The notes under the pieces: generated by a model
The model's database searches: none
Seen by the model: the letters and a program-made list of their open reading frames with translations, nothing else
Told to the model about the DNA's origin: nothing
Made by a program: the position numbers and the translations under genes
From: Tethya wilhelma
Lineage: Eukaryota; Porifera; Demospongiae; Tethyida; Tethyidae
Reading direction: 5' to 3'
Length of the DNA stretch: 64,000 nucleotides
Assembly (NCBI GenBank): GCA_964030475.1
Contig: CAXIPT010000005.1
Span: 1,855,450-1,919,449, forward strand
Part shown: one piece after another, positions 1 to 10,964 of the stretch
Layout: the number at the start of each line of letters is the position of its first letter
Numbering within the stretch: position 1 is the first letter of the stretch

Positions 1-365
1 GGCCGTGAGACCAGACTCACCAGAATATCGTGATCTGGAAGGCAGGGACCAGTTCCCTGCCAACACCATGAGTCTCCACGCTGAACAGGAGAGGAAAGAT
101 GAAGAAGAAGAACTAGAGAGAGAAGGAAGGTATACTTGGTCACTTGTAGCTTCAACCATGGTTATAGTGGGAAAATTTGGTGAATTGTTCTTCAAATCTT
201 TGGATTAAAAAAATTACCAAACAAATCTATATATGTATAGATGCACATACAAAGATTGTAGTGTGCAAATTGTCAAGTTTAATGCTCGTTTAGTTTACCC
301 ATCGTACTGTACATTAAACTGTAATAATACTTACTGTGACATACACACACGCTCGCGCACACACG

Positions 366-418
<53 letters not shown>

Positions 419-2628
419 CATGTCACACTAGCCCCGAAGATCTGTTTGCTCATCAAATGGAGCAGTTCTCTCCAAATGAAGACAGCCTTCTTGCTGAGCT
501 CCATCTAGCTACCTCCGGCACCAATGTTCCGGGAGTGGACCAAATCATCTTGGAGAATGAGAGACTCAACATAGAGAAGTATGTTACCATAGTTATAGTT
601 TGATACTAGAAGAATACTAGGTTTGGATACTTAAAGTATACTAAGTTTGGATACTTGAAGTATACTAGGTTTGGATATTTGAAGTATACTAGGTTTGGAT
701 ATTTAAAGTATACTAGGTTTGGATACTTGAAGAATACTAGCTTTGGATACTTGAAGTATACTAGGTTTATTTAAAGTATACTAGGTTTGGATACTTGAAG
801 AATACTAGCTTTGGAAACTTGAAGTATACTAGTTTTGGATATTTAAAGTATACTAGGTTTGGATACTTGAAGATTACTAGCTTTGGATACTTAAAGTATA
901 CTAGGTTTGGACACTTGAAGTATACTAGGTTTGGATACTTTGGTATACTAGTAAACAAGGTTCGGATACTCTAGGTTTGGATACTAAGTTTGGATACTTG
1001 CAATATACTAGTATACAAGGTTTGGATACTTGGAGTACACTAAGTTTGGATACTGACTCAGTATACTAAAATTAATTATGATACTATAATATAACAGTAC
1101 TAATAAATTGTACTTTCTGTTTCAATTTGTCCAGAAATGACCTCTCTAGAGAAGTTGATGGCCTTCTGGTTCAACTCAGAGAAATAGAGGCGTAAGTCAG
1201 TTGGCAAAACTAACTCCTTGTAACCCTCCACTGATCACACTCCCCCTCCACACTCACACACTCACACACTCACACACTCACACCCTCACACCCTCACACA
1301 CACAGTGCCAAACAAACTGCTGACTCATCAGCAGCCACACTAGACGTAGAAAAAGCTGCTCTTCAATCGAAAGTCTCTCAACTTGAAGGAGAAATGAAAC
1401 AGCTCCGCAACGACCTTGAAGAAGCGAGAGAGAAGTTGGTAGTCCCTGGAACTGGAGGAGATGGTCTCACGAGGCTGGAAGTGGCTAGGGTGCTGAGAGA
1501 GAGGAACGAATACAAGGAGAAGTACTTGTCTCTTCTGGAGCAAGTCAGGTAAAGGGATCACGTTAAAGTCCATCTGGTTTGAGAATGCCGCCGGGAGTGA
1601 ATACTTTTTCTATGGGACGAAGTAGCTAACTTTTGATTGGTAAGGCGTAGGAAGCTGAAAAAGCAACCAAAAGGACGGGGAGATTGATTGCTTTCCAGTC
1701 GTGTTTGAAATTTTGAAATCGGTTGGATATTTAGAAAGTTATTCAAGTTTTTCTACCGGCATTCTCAAACCAGATGGACTTTAGCACAAGTCAGTTTTTG
1801 TATGCCGTAAATTTTTATAAAGTGGTCTTCATTATTTATGCTGTTTAGATATAGTTATAATGTAAAAGGGGCACCGATGTTGCTTCAGTAAATCATTTTA
1901 CTTCTCTCTCTCTCANTTAACTCAGATCTGTAATCTAACATACATAGTCACAGATACTTCATTGTCTTAATGGAACAGATTCAGTTTCATAATTACATTT
2001 CCACGTTGATCAAATCAAAGATAATTTCAGATTGCTCATAATTCTTCTTTCTTGAAAAAAAAAATTCTTTCCGATCTCTTCCAGTTTTGCAGCTCTCTTC
2101 AGTCCAGCCAAACGTCGCCAGATGGAACAGACTGTGGCCGAGAGCAGTCCCCGTAGGCCGATCCTCTCTCACGCTTCACCGGGCACAGACGAAGATGACG
2201 GGGGTGCGTACCCACGGGTGAATTCCGTGGGATATCGGAACACCAATATCATCCCCGTACTGAGGAGAACTGGGAAGAGAGTTGGTGAGTGAAGTGAGAA
2301 AGACTCACCTCCACACAATCACACACAGTCACATCCTCACACTGTCACACTGTCACACCTTCACACTCTCACACCCTCACACTATCACACCATCACACTG
2401 TCACATCCTCACACCCTCACATCCTCACATGTTCACATCCTCATACCCTCACAACCTCACATCCTCACACCCTCACAGATGAAGTGTACATGACGTCCGT
2501 GAGCTGGGTGGTCCCGGCGATGGACCAACAACAGACTGCCGAGGGTGAACAGGTCCTCACCCAGCCCAACACACCCACCATCAACACCTGCCGACCAATG
2601 AGCTATCAGGAGGATGGAGCAAGGGTCA

Positions 2629-2672
<44 letters not shown>

Positions 2673-3954
2673 AAGTTAGAACAGCTGTGTGAGTTTTAAC
2701 TGTATATGTGTGAGTTGTAACTGCTGCTGTGTGTGAGTTACTGTATAACTGCTGTGTGTGAGTTACAACTGTTCGTATCATTAATAACTGTATATTAATG
2801 TTTGTACATGTATATTTTGATTAAAAAAAAAAGAAATAATCTCCTATTAACATACCCTTTCCTGTACACACATACAAACACAGATCCTCTGCACGGCCTC
2901 TGTGAACCCTGCGACCTTTATCTCCGACCACGGCAGTGCAGTGCCTATCGTCAAAGATCCCAATGGCGTTGCCAAGGCCGAGACAAGCATGAGTCTTGTT
3001 TGGATTGTCACGGGAGTACCTAGTCTCACCAAGGTATATACTGCGCTAGTTAAAGTTGCAGGTAGAAAATTGAGGATATCTAAGTAAAGTGTAGGCTATT
3101 AGGAGCTAATGAGCATTCATAAACTTGAAGATCCTGATAATATTATACCGTATGGCAGGTAAATTTGGCCAGAATTAAATTTGGCAAATTGGTGAATTAT
3201 TTTGCAAATCACCAAATAGTTTTATACACACACGTGTGTGCACGTAAACAATTGCAGCATTAAATCGCCAGTCACGCTAAAATGCAAAATTTGCCAAATT
3301 TTAAGCCCACCAAATTTACCCACTATACATGTATATTGTAGTTTAAAAAGATCTCTTCGAGCTGATCACAGTGGTAAAAGTTCCAGCTTTGCACAACCTT
3401 CCTGGACTGAGATGCATGTATGCCAGGTTTTGGTTATACAGCTTTTGCCTGTGATTATCAGCTCAAGGAGATCTTCTACACTTGGGGTTTCATTTTGTGA
3501 AACTTTAGCTGTGTTATACCTTAATGTTTCTTGTGACGTTTCATGTATTGTGTTGTGTGTGCTTGTAAAAGTTTTAACAGTTCACCAGACAAGAAGAGAT
3601 GGAAAAAAAAAAAGAAATGGAAAAAAGTGGAAGATCTTTAACCCTTATGGTCTCTCCGCTGGTTGTCATGGTGATACAGAAAAAATAAACATTCGATCCA
3701 AAACTGAAAAAAAATAGAAATAGTCTAGATTCTTCGTTTTGTCTTGTCTCGTTTGTTTGTTTGTTTGTATGTTTGTTTGTAGATAAAAAAGCCGGGGGTA
3801 GGATCCATGTACTGTTCTCCCCCCACCCAGGTGAGTGTCATCGATGCCTCTGCTGTGGGAGAGGTGTTGGACACGTTCCCCGTCTGTGCCAGTCCAATCC
3901 AATGCATCGCAGCCGTGCCTGCCTTTGATGAGAATGATCCCGATGTGCTAGCAG
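1..3954 (+). CDS. JNK-interacting protein 3/4 (JIP3/JIP4, sunday driver) ortholog, partial at both ends
   Basis: JIP3/4 proteins are scaffolds for JNK-pathway kinases and adaptors linking kinesin and dynein to vesicles. Exons read at about 1-129, 432-578, 1135-1191, 1306-1548, 2085-2284, 2479-2624, 2884-3033 and 3831-3954, all with GT-AG borders and compatible phases. The fourth is a charged coiled coil ending LTRLEVARVLRERNEYKE, which matches the conserved JIP3/4 segment. The last two (LVWIVTGVPSLTKV, then VIDASAVGEVLDTFPVC) match the start of the C-terminal WD40-like region. The N-terminal RH1 part lies left of the window. The rest of the WD40-like domain should follow 3954 but is not found; minisatellites begin there instead. 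The n at 1916 lies in an intron, so an exon could be missing at that point. Family assignment is confident; completeness is not. Confidence 0.82.
605..1065. repeat. 24-bp minisatellite (about 17 copies) in a JIP3/4 intron
   Basis: Imperfect tandem repeats of a roughly 24-bp unit, TAGGTTTGGATACTTGAAGTA plus TAC, with point changes and occasional deletions. Apparent reading frames in it (YFKYPNLV-type repeats on the minus strand) come from the repeat and are not a gene. Confidence 0.9.
1563..1784. mobile_element. MITE family B, complete copy (about 220 bp)
   Basis: The two ends are inverted copies of each other: TAAAGTCCATCTGGTTTGAG at 1564 and its reverse complement ending near 1783. The interior has no coding capacity. 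A related copy in inverted orientation lies at 38706-38900. Long terminal inverted repeats without a transposase fit a non-autonomous DNA transposon. It sits just 3' of a JIP3/4 exon. Confidence 0.75.
1916..1916. other. single-n contig join in a JIP3/4 intron
   Basis: An isolated n follows a short TC run. By analogy with the other eight single n positions it probably marks a contig join. Exons on both sides are JIP3/4 on the plus strand, so order seems right, but one or more exons may be missing. Confidence 0.6.
3146..3328. mobile_element. MITE family A copy (about 180 bp)
   Basis: Starts TACCGTATGGCAGGTAAATT and ends with the near reverse complement GCCCACCAAATTTACCCACT. The inner part is rich in AAATTTGGC/GCCAAATTT words in both orientations. 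Related copies at about 61557-61752 and 62401-62597 have clearer ends (GTGGGTAAATTTGGC and its complement). No coding capacity; interpreted as a dispersed non-autonomous element. Confidence 0.65.
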
Positions 3955-3958
3955 GTTG

Positions 3959-3998
<40 letters not shown>

Positions 3999-4133
3999 GA
4001 TTATCGTAAGTAAAATTTAGAAAATGATTAATAGTCCACATCTATATACTCTGCCGTCTCATACTTTTGTATACATCTGTATATTAATCATTGTTTTAAT
4101 GTTGAATTATTAGAGACTAATTTAGCAAGTATA

Positions 4134-5045
4134 ATAATGTGTTAAGAACCTATACCATCATACGTGATGAGAAACCAAGAACCTAAAACCATCATACGTG
4201 ATGAGAAACCAAGAACCTAAAACCATCATGCGTGATGAGAAACCAAGAACTCAGCAACACATTACCAGGCCTATCTCAGCCTAGGAAAGTCATATTGAGA
4301 TGGGACTGGCACCACTGTGGTCAGAGTGATGAGAGCTTTCAAATGATATGGTTTACTTGTGAAATTGGAAAATGGTAATTTTTGTCAAAATCGCACTTGA
4401 CTAAAGGCTATAATCCATGTTTTTTGATGATTTTCATCAAAATTTAAATCTGGCATCAAAATATATCATTTGAAAGATCTCTTTGTGCTGATCACAATGG
4501 TACCGATCCCAGCTCAATACGACCTTCCTAGGCTGAGATATTCTTGATAATGTGTTGAGAACCTATACCATCATACAGTGATGAGAAACCAAGAACCTAA
4601 AACCATCATACGTGATGAGAAACCAAGAACCTAAAACCATCATACGTGATGAGAAACCAAGAACCTAAAACCATCATACGTGATGAGAAACCAAGAACCC
4701 AGCAACACATTACCAGGTCTATCTCAGCCTAGGAAGGTCGTATTGAGATGGGACTGGCACCATTGTGGTCACAGTGATGAGAGCTTTCAAATGATATGGT
4801 TTACTTGTGAAATTGGAATTGGAAGATGGTAATTTTTGTCGAAATTGCACTTGACCAAAGGCCATGCACGGTTTTTGATGATTCACTCTGACTACAATAG
4901 GACCTTCTTAGGCTGAGATATTCTTGATAATGTGTTGAGAACCTATATTATCATACAGTGAGATGAGAAACCAAGAACCTAAAACCATCACGTGATGAGA
5001 AACCAAGAACCCAGCAACACATTACCAAGCCTATCTCAGCCTAGG
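4134..5045. repeat. higher-order minisatellite, about 400-bp unit built on a 33-36-bp repeat
   Basis: Runs of CATACGTGATGAGAAACCAA plus GAACCTAAAACCAT alternate with a longer segment containing CTATCTCAGCCTAGGAAGGT and GAGCTTTCAAATGATATGG. The composite unit starts near 4134, 4548 and 4928, so about 2.3 units are present. This lies between the last JIP3/4 exon and the last ASCC2 exon that can be found. Confidence 0.85.
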
Positions 5046-5147
5046 AAGGTCGTGTTGAAATTACCATTTTCCAATTTCACAAGTAAACCATATCATTTGA
5101 AAGCTCTCGATCATCACTCTGACTACAATGGTGCCAGTCCGATTTCT

Positions 5148-5480
5148 TGTCAAAATCCTACTGGAACCTTTTCCCACTAAAACTAGTGGAGGACCCAAGA
5201 ACCTTTCCCACTAAAACTAGTGGAGAACCCAAGAACCTTTTCCCATTAAAACTAGTGGAGAACCCAAGAACCTTATCTCATTAAAACTACTGGAGAACCT
5301 AAGAACCTTTCCCATTATAACTATACTGGAGAACCCAAGAACCTTTCCCACTAAAACTAGTGGAGAACCTAAGAACCTTTCCCACTAAAACTAGTGGAGA
5401 ACCCAAGAACCTTTCCCACTAGAACTAGTGGAGAACCCAAGAACCTTTTCTTATTAAAACTACTGGAGAACCCAAGAATT
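5148..5480. repeat. 34-36-bp minisatellite, about 9 copies
   Basis: Tandem copies of AAGAACCTTTCCCACTAAAA plus CTAGTGGAGAACCC. Each unit contains the small palindrome CCACTAAAACTAGTGG. Copies are directly adjacent without unique spacers. Confidence 0.88.
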
Positions 5481-5834
5481 TGAAGCACTCAAACAGAAGC
5501 ACAAAAGCCTCAAAACTCAAGAACTACAGTGTTTTGGACAGCAAAAAATATATTTTTACAAGATCATTCAGAGTTATGAACGTAAGTACCATCAATTTTG
5601 TCGCTAGAGCTGTCTTTCTTGAGATTTCGATGGGACAGACAGACAGACAGACAGACAAAACGACTACCGTAACCCTCTGCACGTGCTACGCACGTGCCGA
5701 GGCTTAAAAATACAATGGTGTAGGCTACTGTTAGCCTAGTAAACCAGTCCACCCCATTCCTTAACAATAAGTATAGCAGGAAGGGTCTGGTTTATGAGGC
5801 TAGGCTACTGTATGAGAGAGAGTTAAGTGGATAC
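5481..5834. other. intergenic or intronic stretch without a recognised gene
   Basis: Contains a short (GACA)n run near 5636 and the palindromic words GCACGTGC/GCACGTGCC near 5680. No exon continuing ASCC2 or JIP3/4 was found. Open frames on both strands overlap simple sequence and look spurious. Confidence 0.6.
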
Positions 5835-8800
5835 AGATCTGGACTTGATGATTGCATGTTCTTGACACAGTCCACAAGACTAAAGTGTTTCTCAAACTCC
5901 CTCGAAAATCTACAAGAAGAAACTACAATGATTAGCGCTACATGCACACGAGGGGTAATATTTAAATTAACTTACGCCTTCTCAGCAAGCACTGTGGTCA
6001 CTACGGAAACAAACCCATCTGCTACTCTTGTTCTGTTGCTAGCAGCTGAACCACCATCATTGGAACGAAGAGGATGTGAAGAATTGTAGCAGCTTTGAAG
6101 AACAGAGTGTACCAACCTGGCTAGATTGTGTTTGAGCTGACGAAATCGTAGTTTGATATGATAGTGGCTGTGTATGTACGTACATATGTATGTGTGTATG
6201 TATGTATGCATGCATGTAGTATACATACAGGCCTTACAATAGAATTGATATTATGCTGTTTATTTCTTACTTGTCCACTTTCTTCTTCAACAAGTGCCAT
6301 TGAGATTGAAGTTCAGGTATGTTGGTCTCGTAAAACATCACCAGCTGCTCAACAAAGCCAGCTGTCAACAGCTCATGGCAGGCCGGAGGGAAGACATCCA
6401 GAAATGCACACAAGGAATCCATTATGTCAGCAATGTAGAGCACCAGATCAGAGAATGCTGAGGGAGAAAGCCTAGCGTAGAAATATATTCAGTAATATTG
6501 TCACTATTACTGCAGTGTTTTATTTTATTACGTCTTAGGATGATCCAGCCTGACTGCTTTCTCTTCACTGGCAACCACTTCAGATGATATTTTCTCAAGG
6601 ATCTATGATTGAGACAAAAAACATCTTTCTCTCACACTGACATCCAAGTATGATGTGATTCTGTACAATAATGAACATTCTTCAGCTGTTTTATTCCTTC
6701 AGACTAACAGAGTGTGGGAAACACTGCTTTTTACCTTCTTATAATGACAATATAAATCTAATTATACTTTGCTTTAGTTTTCTACCAATTTGACAGAGTT
6801 TCCAAGAGAAACTGTCATAATATTATAAAAAATAAGAGATCTGCCATATCTACGAAAAATGAAGATAGATCAGCATAAAACGAGCTTTCAAATGATATAG
6901 AGATAGCCATCTTTTAGGTAAAATCTGATGATACAGAGTTGGTTCAATTCATAACCCTGTACAAGTCCAATGGACACACTATGTCATTCATATTCAGCAC
7001 TTATGGATGAAGGGCTCACTTGGCCTACGTCTAGCAAAACGTAACAAAATGGATATCATTTGAATGCTCTAATTGCACTGAATGCAATGGCTAAGGTCCC
7101 AGTTCCATAAGACCTTCCTACTCTTAAATATACGCAAAGTGTTTTTAGGTGTTTTTCTCTACTGACTACGTATTTTGAACTATTATCAGTCAATGGTTTG
7201 TTGTATGAAAATATAACTTATACGAATGTAAATATCATAAAATGAGCTTTCAAATGATATATAGATTGCTACCTTTTGGATAAAATCAAAGGATACAAAG
7301 TTGGTTTAATTCATAACCCCTTAAACATTGTACAAGACCGAATGAAAAATAATTGCAGCATATGTGTGAAGAGCTAATTTGACCTACGTTCAGCAAAACA
7401 TAACAAAATGGATATCATTTGAAAGCCCTTATCGCACTGAATGTAATGGCAAAGGTCCCAGTTCCATAAGACCTTCCTACTCTTAAATATACGCAAGGTG
7501 TTTTAGGTGTTTTTTTGTTCTGACTACATATTCTTAACTATAATCAGTCAATGGTTTGTTGTATGAAAATATAACTTATACCAATGTAACTAGCATAAAA
7601 TGAGCGTTCAAATGATATAAAAGATTGCCACCTTTTGGATAAAATGAAAGGATACAAAGTTGATAACGCATTAGGCACTGTACAAGTCCGAATGGCAAAT
7701 AATTGCAGCACTTAGGTGTGAAGAGCTAATTTGGCATACGTTTAGCAAAACATAACAAAATGGATATCATTTGAATGCTCTTATCGCACTGAATGCAATG
7801 GTAAAAGTCCCAGTTCCATATGACCTTCCTACTCCTAAATATACACAAGGTGGTTTTAGGTGTTTTTTTCCTATTGACTACATATTTTTAACCATTATCA
7901 GTCAACAGTTTGTTGCATGACATTAAAACTTCTACCAATGTAAATAGCATAAAATGAGCTTTCAAATGATATATAGATTGCTACCTTTTGGATAAAATCA
8001 AAGGATACAAAGTTGGTTTAATTCATAACCCCTCTAGGCCCTATACAAGTCCAACTAATGATCATATCCAGTACTTATGTGTGAAGAGCATATTTTGCCT
8101 GCGTTTAGCAAAGCATAACAAAATGGATATCATTTGAAAGCCCTTATCATAATGAATGCAACAGTAATGGTCCCAGTTCCATAAGACCTTCCTACTCTTA
8201 AATATACGCAAGGTGTTTTTAGGTGTTTTTCTCTACTGACTACATATTTTTAACTATTATCAGTCAATGGTTTGTTGTATGAAAATATAACTTATACGAA
8301 TGTAAATATCATAAAATGAGCTTTCAAATGATATATAGATTGCCACCTTTTGGATAAAATAAAAGGATACAAAGTTGGTTTAATTCATAACCCCTTAGGC
8401 ACCGCACAAGTCCAAATGGCAAATAATAGCAGTACTTATGTGTTAAGAGCTAATTTTGCCACCGTTTAGTAAAACATAACAAAATGGATATCATTTGAAA
8501 GCCCTTATCGTAATGAATGCAACAGTAATGGTCCCAGTTCCATAAGACCTTCCTACTCTTAAATATACGCAAGGTGTTTTTAGGTGTTTTTTTGTTCTGA
8601 CTACATATTTTTAACTATTATCAGTCCAATGGTTTGTTGTATGAAAATATAACTTATACTAATGTAACTAGCATAAAATGAGCTTTCAAATGATATATAG
8701 ATTGCCACCTTTTGGGTAAAATGAAAGGATACAAAGTTGGTTTAATTCATAACCCCTTAGGCACTATACAAGACCGAATGGCAAATAATTGCAGTACTTA

Positions 8801-9159
8801 TGTGTGAAGAGCTAATTTGGTCAACATTTAGCAAAACATAACAAAATGGATACTAGTCAGATAGAAACATCGTGCATGGAGTGAGCCTGAGTGAACTCTT
8901 CATACAAAGAATATCAAGCTAGCTTAGCTTAGCTGCATGGCTGGATAACCATGATCCAGTCATGCAGTCAGACATTCTTGCGTACTACCAGAGGGCATAC
9001 ACAATGTCATGCATGGCCATGGCCGGCTTATGATGTATCCGAATTGAACTTGACTAAATTATCAGCAGAGAAATCATTTAATCCTGTCTTGACAAGAATG
9101 GCAATGCCTATAGTGTATTTCATTTTGATGCAACTAACATCTCACTGAGTCAATTCACA

Positions 9160-9227
<68 letters not shown>

Positions 9228-10611
9228 GTTTTTCTTGGCATCCAGCTAACCACAGCTGTTTTTGTTTTTTTTTGGATCTGAGTTACATTATAATGCTTAT
9301 TTTTGTCTATTAAAGTAGCAAATAACTTGCAGAAATTCTTCTGTTACTGACTCAGTCTTAGCTTTCAAAATTTCAATACCTTATATCTCATAAATAGAAA
9401 TACCGGCTGTCCATGCGCACATCCTAGATGTTTTTTTCTGTGTAGTATGTGTGAAGAGCTAATTTGGACAATGTTTTCCCAATCTACAGTGTACAGCATG
9501 TCATCTCACCTTGCCTATCTCCGCCACAGAGGTCTTCCAGTCCTGGTGATACTGGGGCTGCTTTTCAAAGACATTGTGGACCATCTTGCCCAGCAATGGT
9601 TTGTTGGCTGCCCCATAGAGCACACACAGGTCCATCAGCTTAGGGATGTCAAAGAGATAGTGTTCGTAAATGATAGATCTGTACACATCCACACTGATGA
9701 ACTCTTCCTGAGGATGAGTGTGGAAGAAATGACAGCAGCTAAAATAGTTTGAACTAGTTATCGTATTGTGGTAAATTTGGCAAATTCGCATTTTGGCATT
9801 GTTGGTGATTCAGTCCTACACACTGCATTCTTTAGATAAACTGTTTATCAATTTTTAAGGGGGCGATTTGAAGAATAATTTATCAATGAGCTTAAATTAA
9901 TTCTCTCAAAAATTAACACGACATGACCACATTAAAATTTTACTTTAGTGTCAACATTTCGGGACTTACTGGCGACTCCTTGTTGACTGACATCCGTAGG
10001 AATACCATGAACACCCTCCGATGGATGTTTCTCAGTGTCTCCTGCACTTTGGCCGGCAGGGGGGTGGGGGAATCATGGCCCCTGCAGATCAAAGGAACGA
10101 AAATTTAGCTAGCGTGTTGTGATCTTTTGCTAAAAAAATCTTGTCACAATAATATATTAACATGATGAAGTAACTTCCACACGCTGCACTTTTTTTTTTC
10201 CTCAAGCCATTCTAGCTGCATAGCAACGATTGCAGGAGCGCTTAATGCTCTCCCGACGATTGTTATACAGTTTTGATAAAATGATCAATGGTTTATTAAC
10301 CTGATTGCGTAGCGAAGGTAGGAGTCAAGAAATTTCTGTAGAGAACTATCAAACAGCACCTATTAGTGACAGAAGGGAACGTCTCAAAACACTCACACTC
10401 ACTCCTTATCTAACACAACACCTGACACCAGAATGAAGTGTACGGTTGCTGTAGCAACCAGTGGAGGTCAGAGTCTATCATTTCCAATCCTTCCACCCAC
10501 ACAGGGTCTAACCTGTGGGATGGTACATGTGCTGAGTCAGCAGATGTCTCACAGAGATAGTTGGGAGGACAGTACGGGAGAAAGTTAACTTCTGTGATCC
10601 AGGCACGATCC

Positions 10612-10669
<58 letters not shown>

Positions 10670-10798
10670 ATTTGATAAATTTGTTCAAGAATTGTTGCTT
10701 ACCAGAGCAGGCAGGCACTCCACAAGACCAGTTTGTGGGTTAACTCTTTCTATCTGCTGAGCTTCCAACGGCACTTTTATCGCATTAGTAGCCATCAT
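5835..10798 (-). CDS. ASCC2: ASCC2 (activating signal cointegrator 1 complex subunit 2), C-terminus missing
   Basis: ASCC2 is a ubiquitin-binding subunit of the ASCC/RQT complex, which acts in ribosome-collision quality control and alkylation repair. Exons on the minus strand: 10798-10702, about 10612-10422, 10359-10301, 10081-9970, 9717-9510, 6457-6271, 6136-5976 and 5909-5835. Diagnostic stretches: DLHWLLQQPYTSFWCQ, KFLDSYLRYA, RRVFMVFLRMSVNKES, HYLFDIPKLMDLCVLYG, AFLDVFPPACHE and FSREFEKHFS, in the same order as in human ASCC2. The start is the ATG pair at 10798/10795. The last exon found matches the region before the acidic linker. The CUE domain and C-terminal tail are absent; left of 5835 there are only repeats. 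The 9510-6457 intron is filled by a satellite. Head to head with the SV2-like gene. Confidence 0.9.
6865..8850. repeat. 358-bp satellite, about 5.5 tandem units, inside ASCC2 intron
   Basis: The word GACCTTCCTACTCTTAAATA recurs near 7112, 7472, 7832, 8188 and 8547, and GAGCTTTCAAATGATAT recurs near 6880, 7237, 7597, 7951, 8308 and 8667. Both give a period of about 358 bp. Units differ by scattered substitutions and small indels. Each holds ATCATTTGAA and its complement TTCAAATGAT, which also occur in the minisatellite at 4134-5045, so the two arrays may share an origin. Confidence 0.9.
8851..9500. repeat. ASCC2 intron remainder with long (TC)n microsatellite
   Basis: A (TC)n tract of about 60 bases lies at 9163-9223. 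The flanks are AT-rich, and no exon was recognised. Confidence 0.8.
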
Positions 10799-10964
10799 GT
10801 ATCATTCACAAGGACTGAAGGACAAGACTTGCACCACTACACGTGACAATGTTTTCATCCCTGTGGGGGCGTGGTCACGGCCTAGGAGGGTGTGGTCAGT
10901 CGCATCAATCATAATTCCGTGGACATCCTTTGTAGTTTGGAGAACTGCATATCGAAGTGCTAAA
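10799..10964. promoter_or_regulatory. putative bidirectional promoter, ASCC2 / SV2-like
   Basis: 166 bases separate the ASCC2 start (minus) from the preferred start of the SV2-like gene (plus). Any promoter for both must lie here or in the first exons. No TATA box was recognised. Inferred from arrangement only. Confidence 0.45.

Noticed and set aside
233..508. Open frames across CA/TG, GA and similar tracts (also near 9163, 19474, 26093, 32420, 40526, 44225, 62645, 63407)
   Set aside because: They consist of His-Thr, Cys-Val or Ser-Leu dipeptide runs produced by microsatellites.
3238..3717. 159-residue plus-strand open frame
   Set aside because: It begins in a MITE and runs into A-runs, lies in an intron of JIP3/4, and has no domain-like composition.
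4134..5480. CRISPR-like array of 33-36-bp repeats
   Set aside because: Repeats are directly adjacent with no unique spacers of constant length, there are no cas genes, and the context is an animal genome with introns. These are minisatellites.
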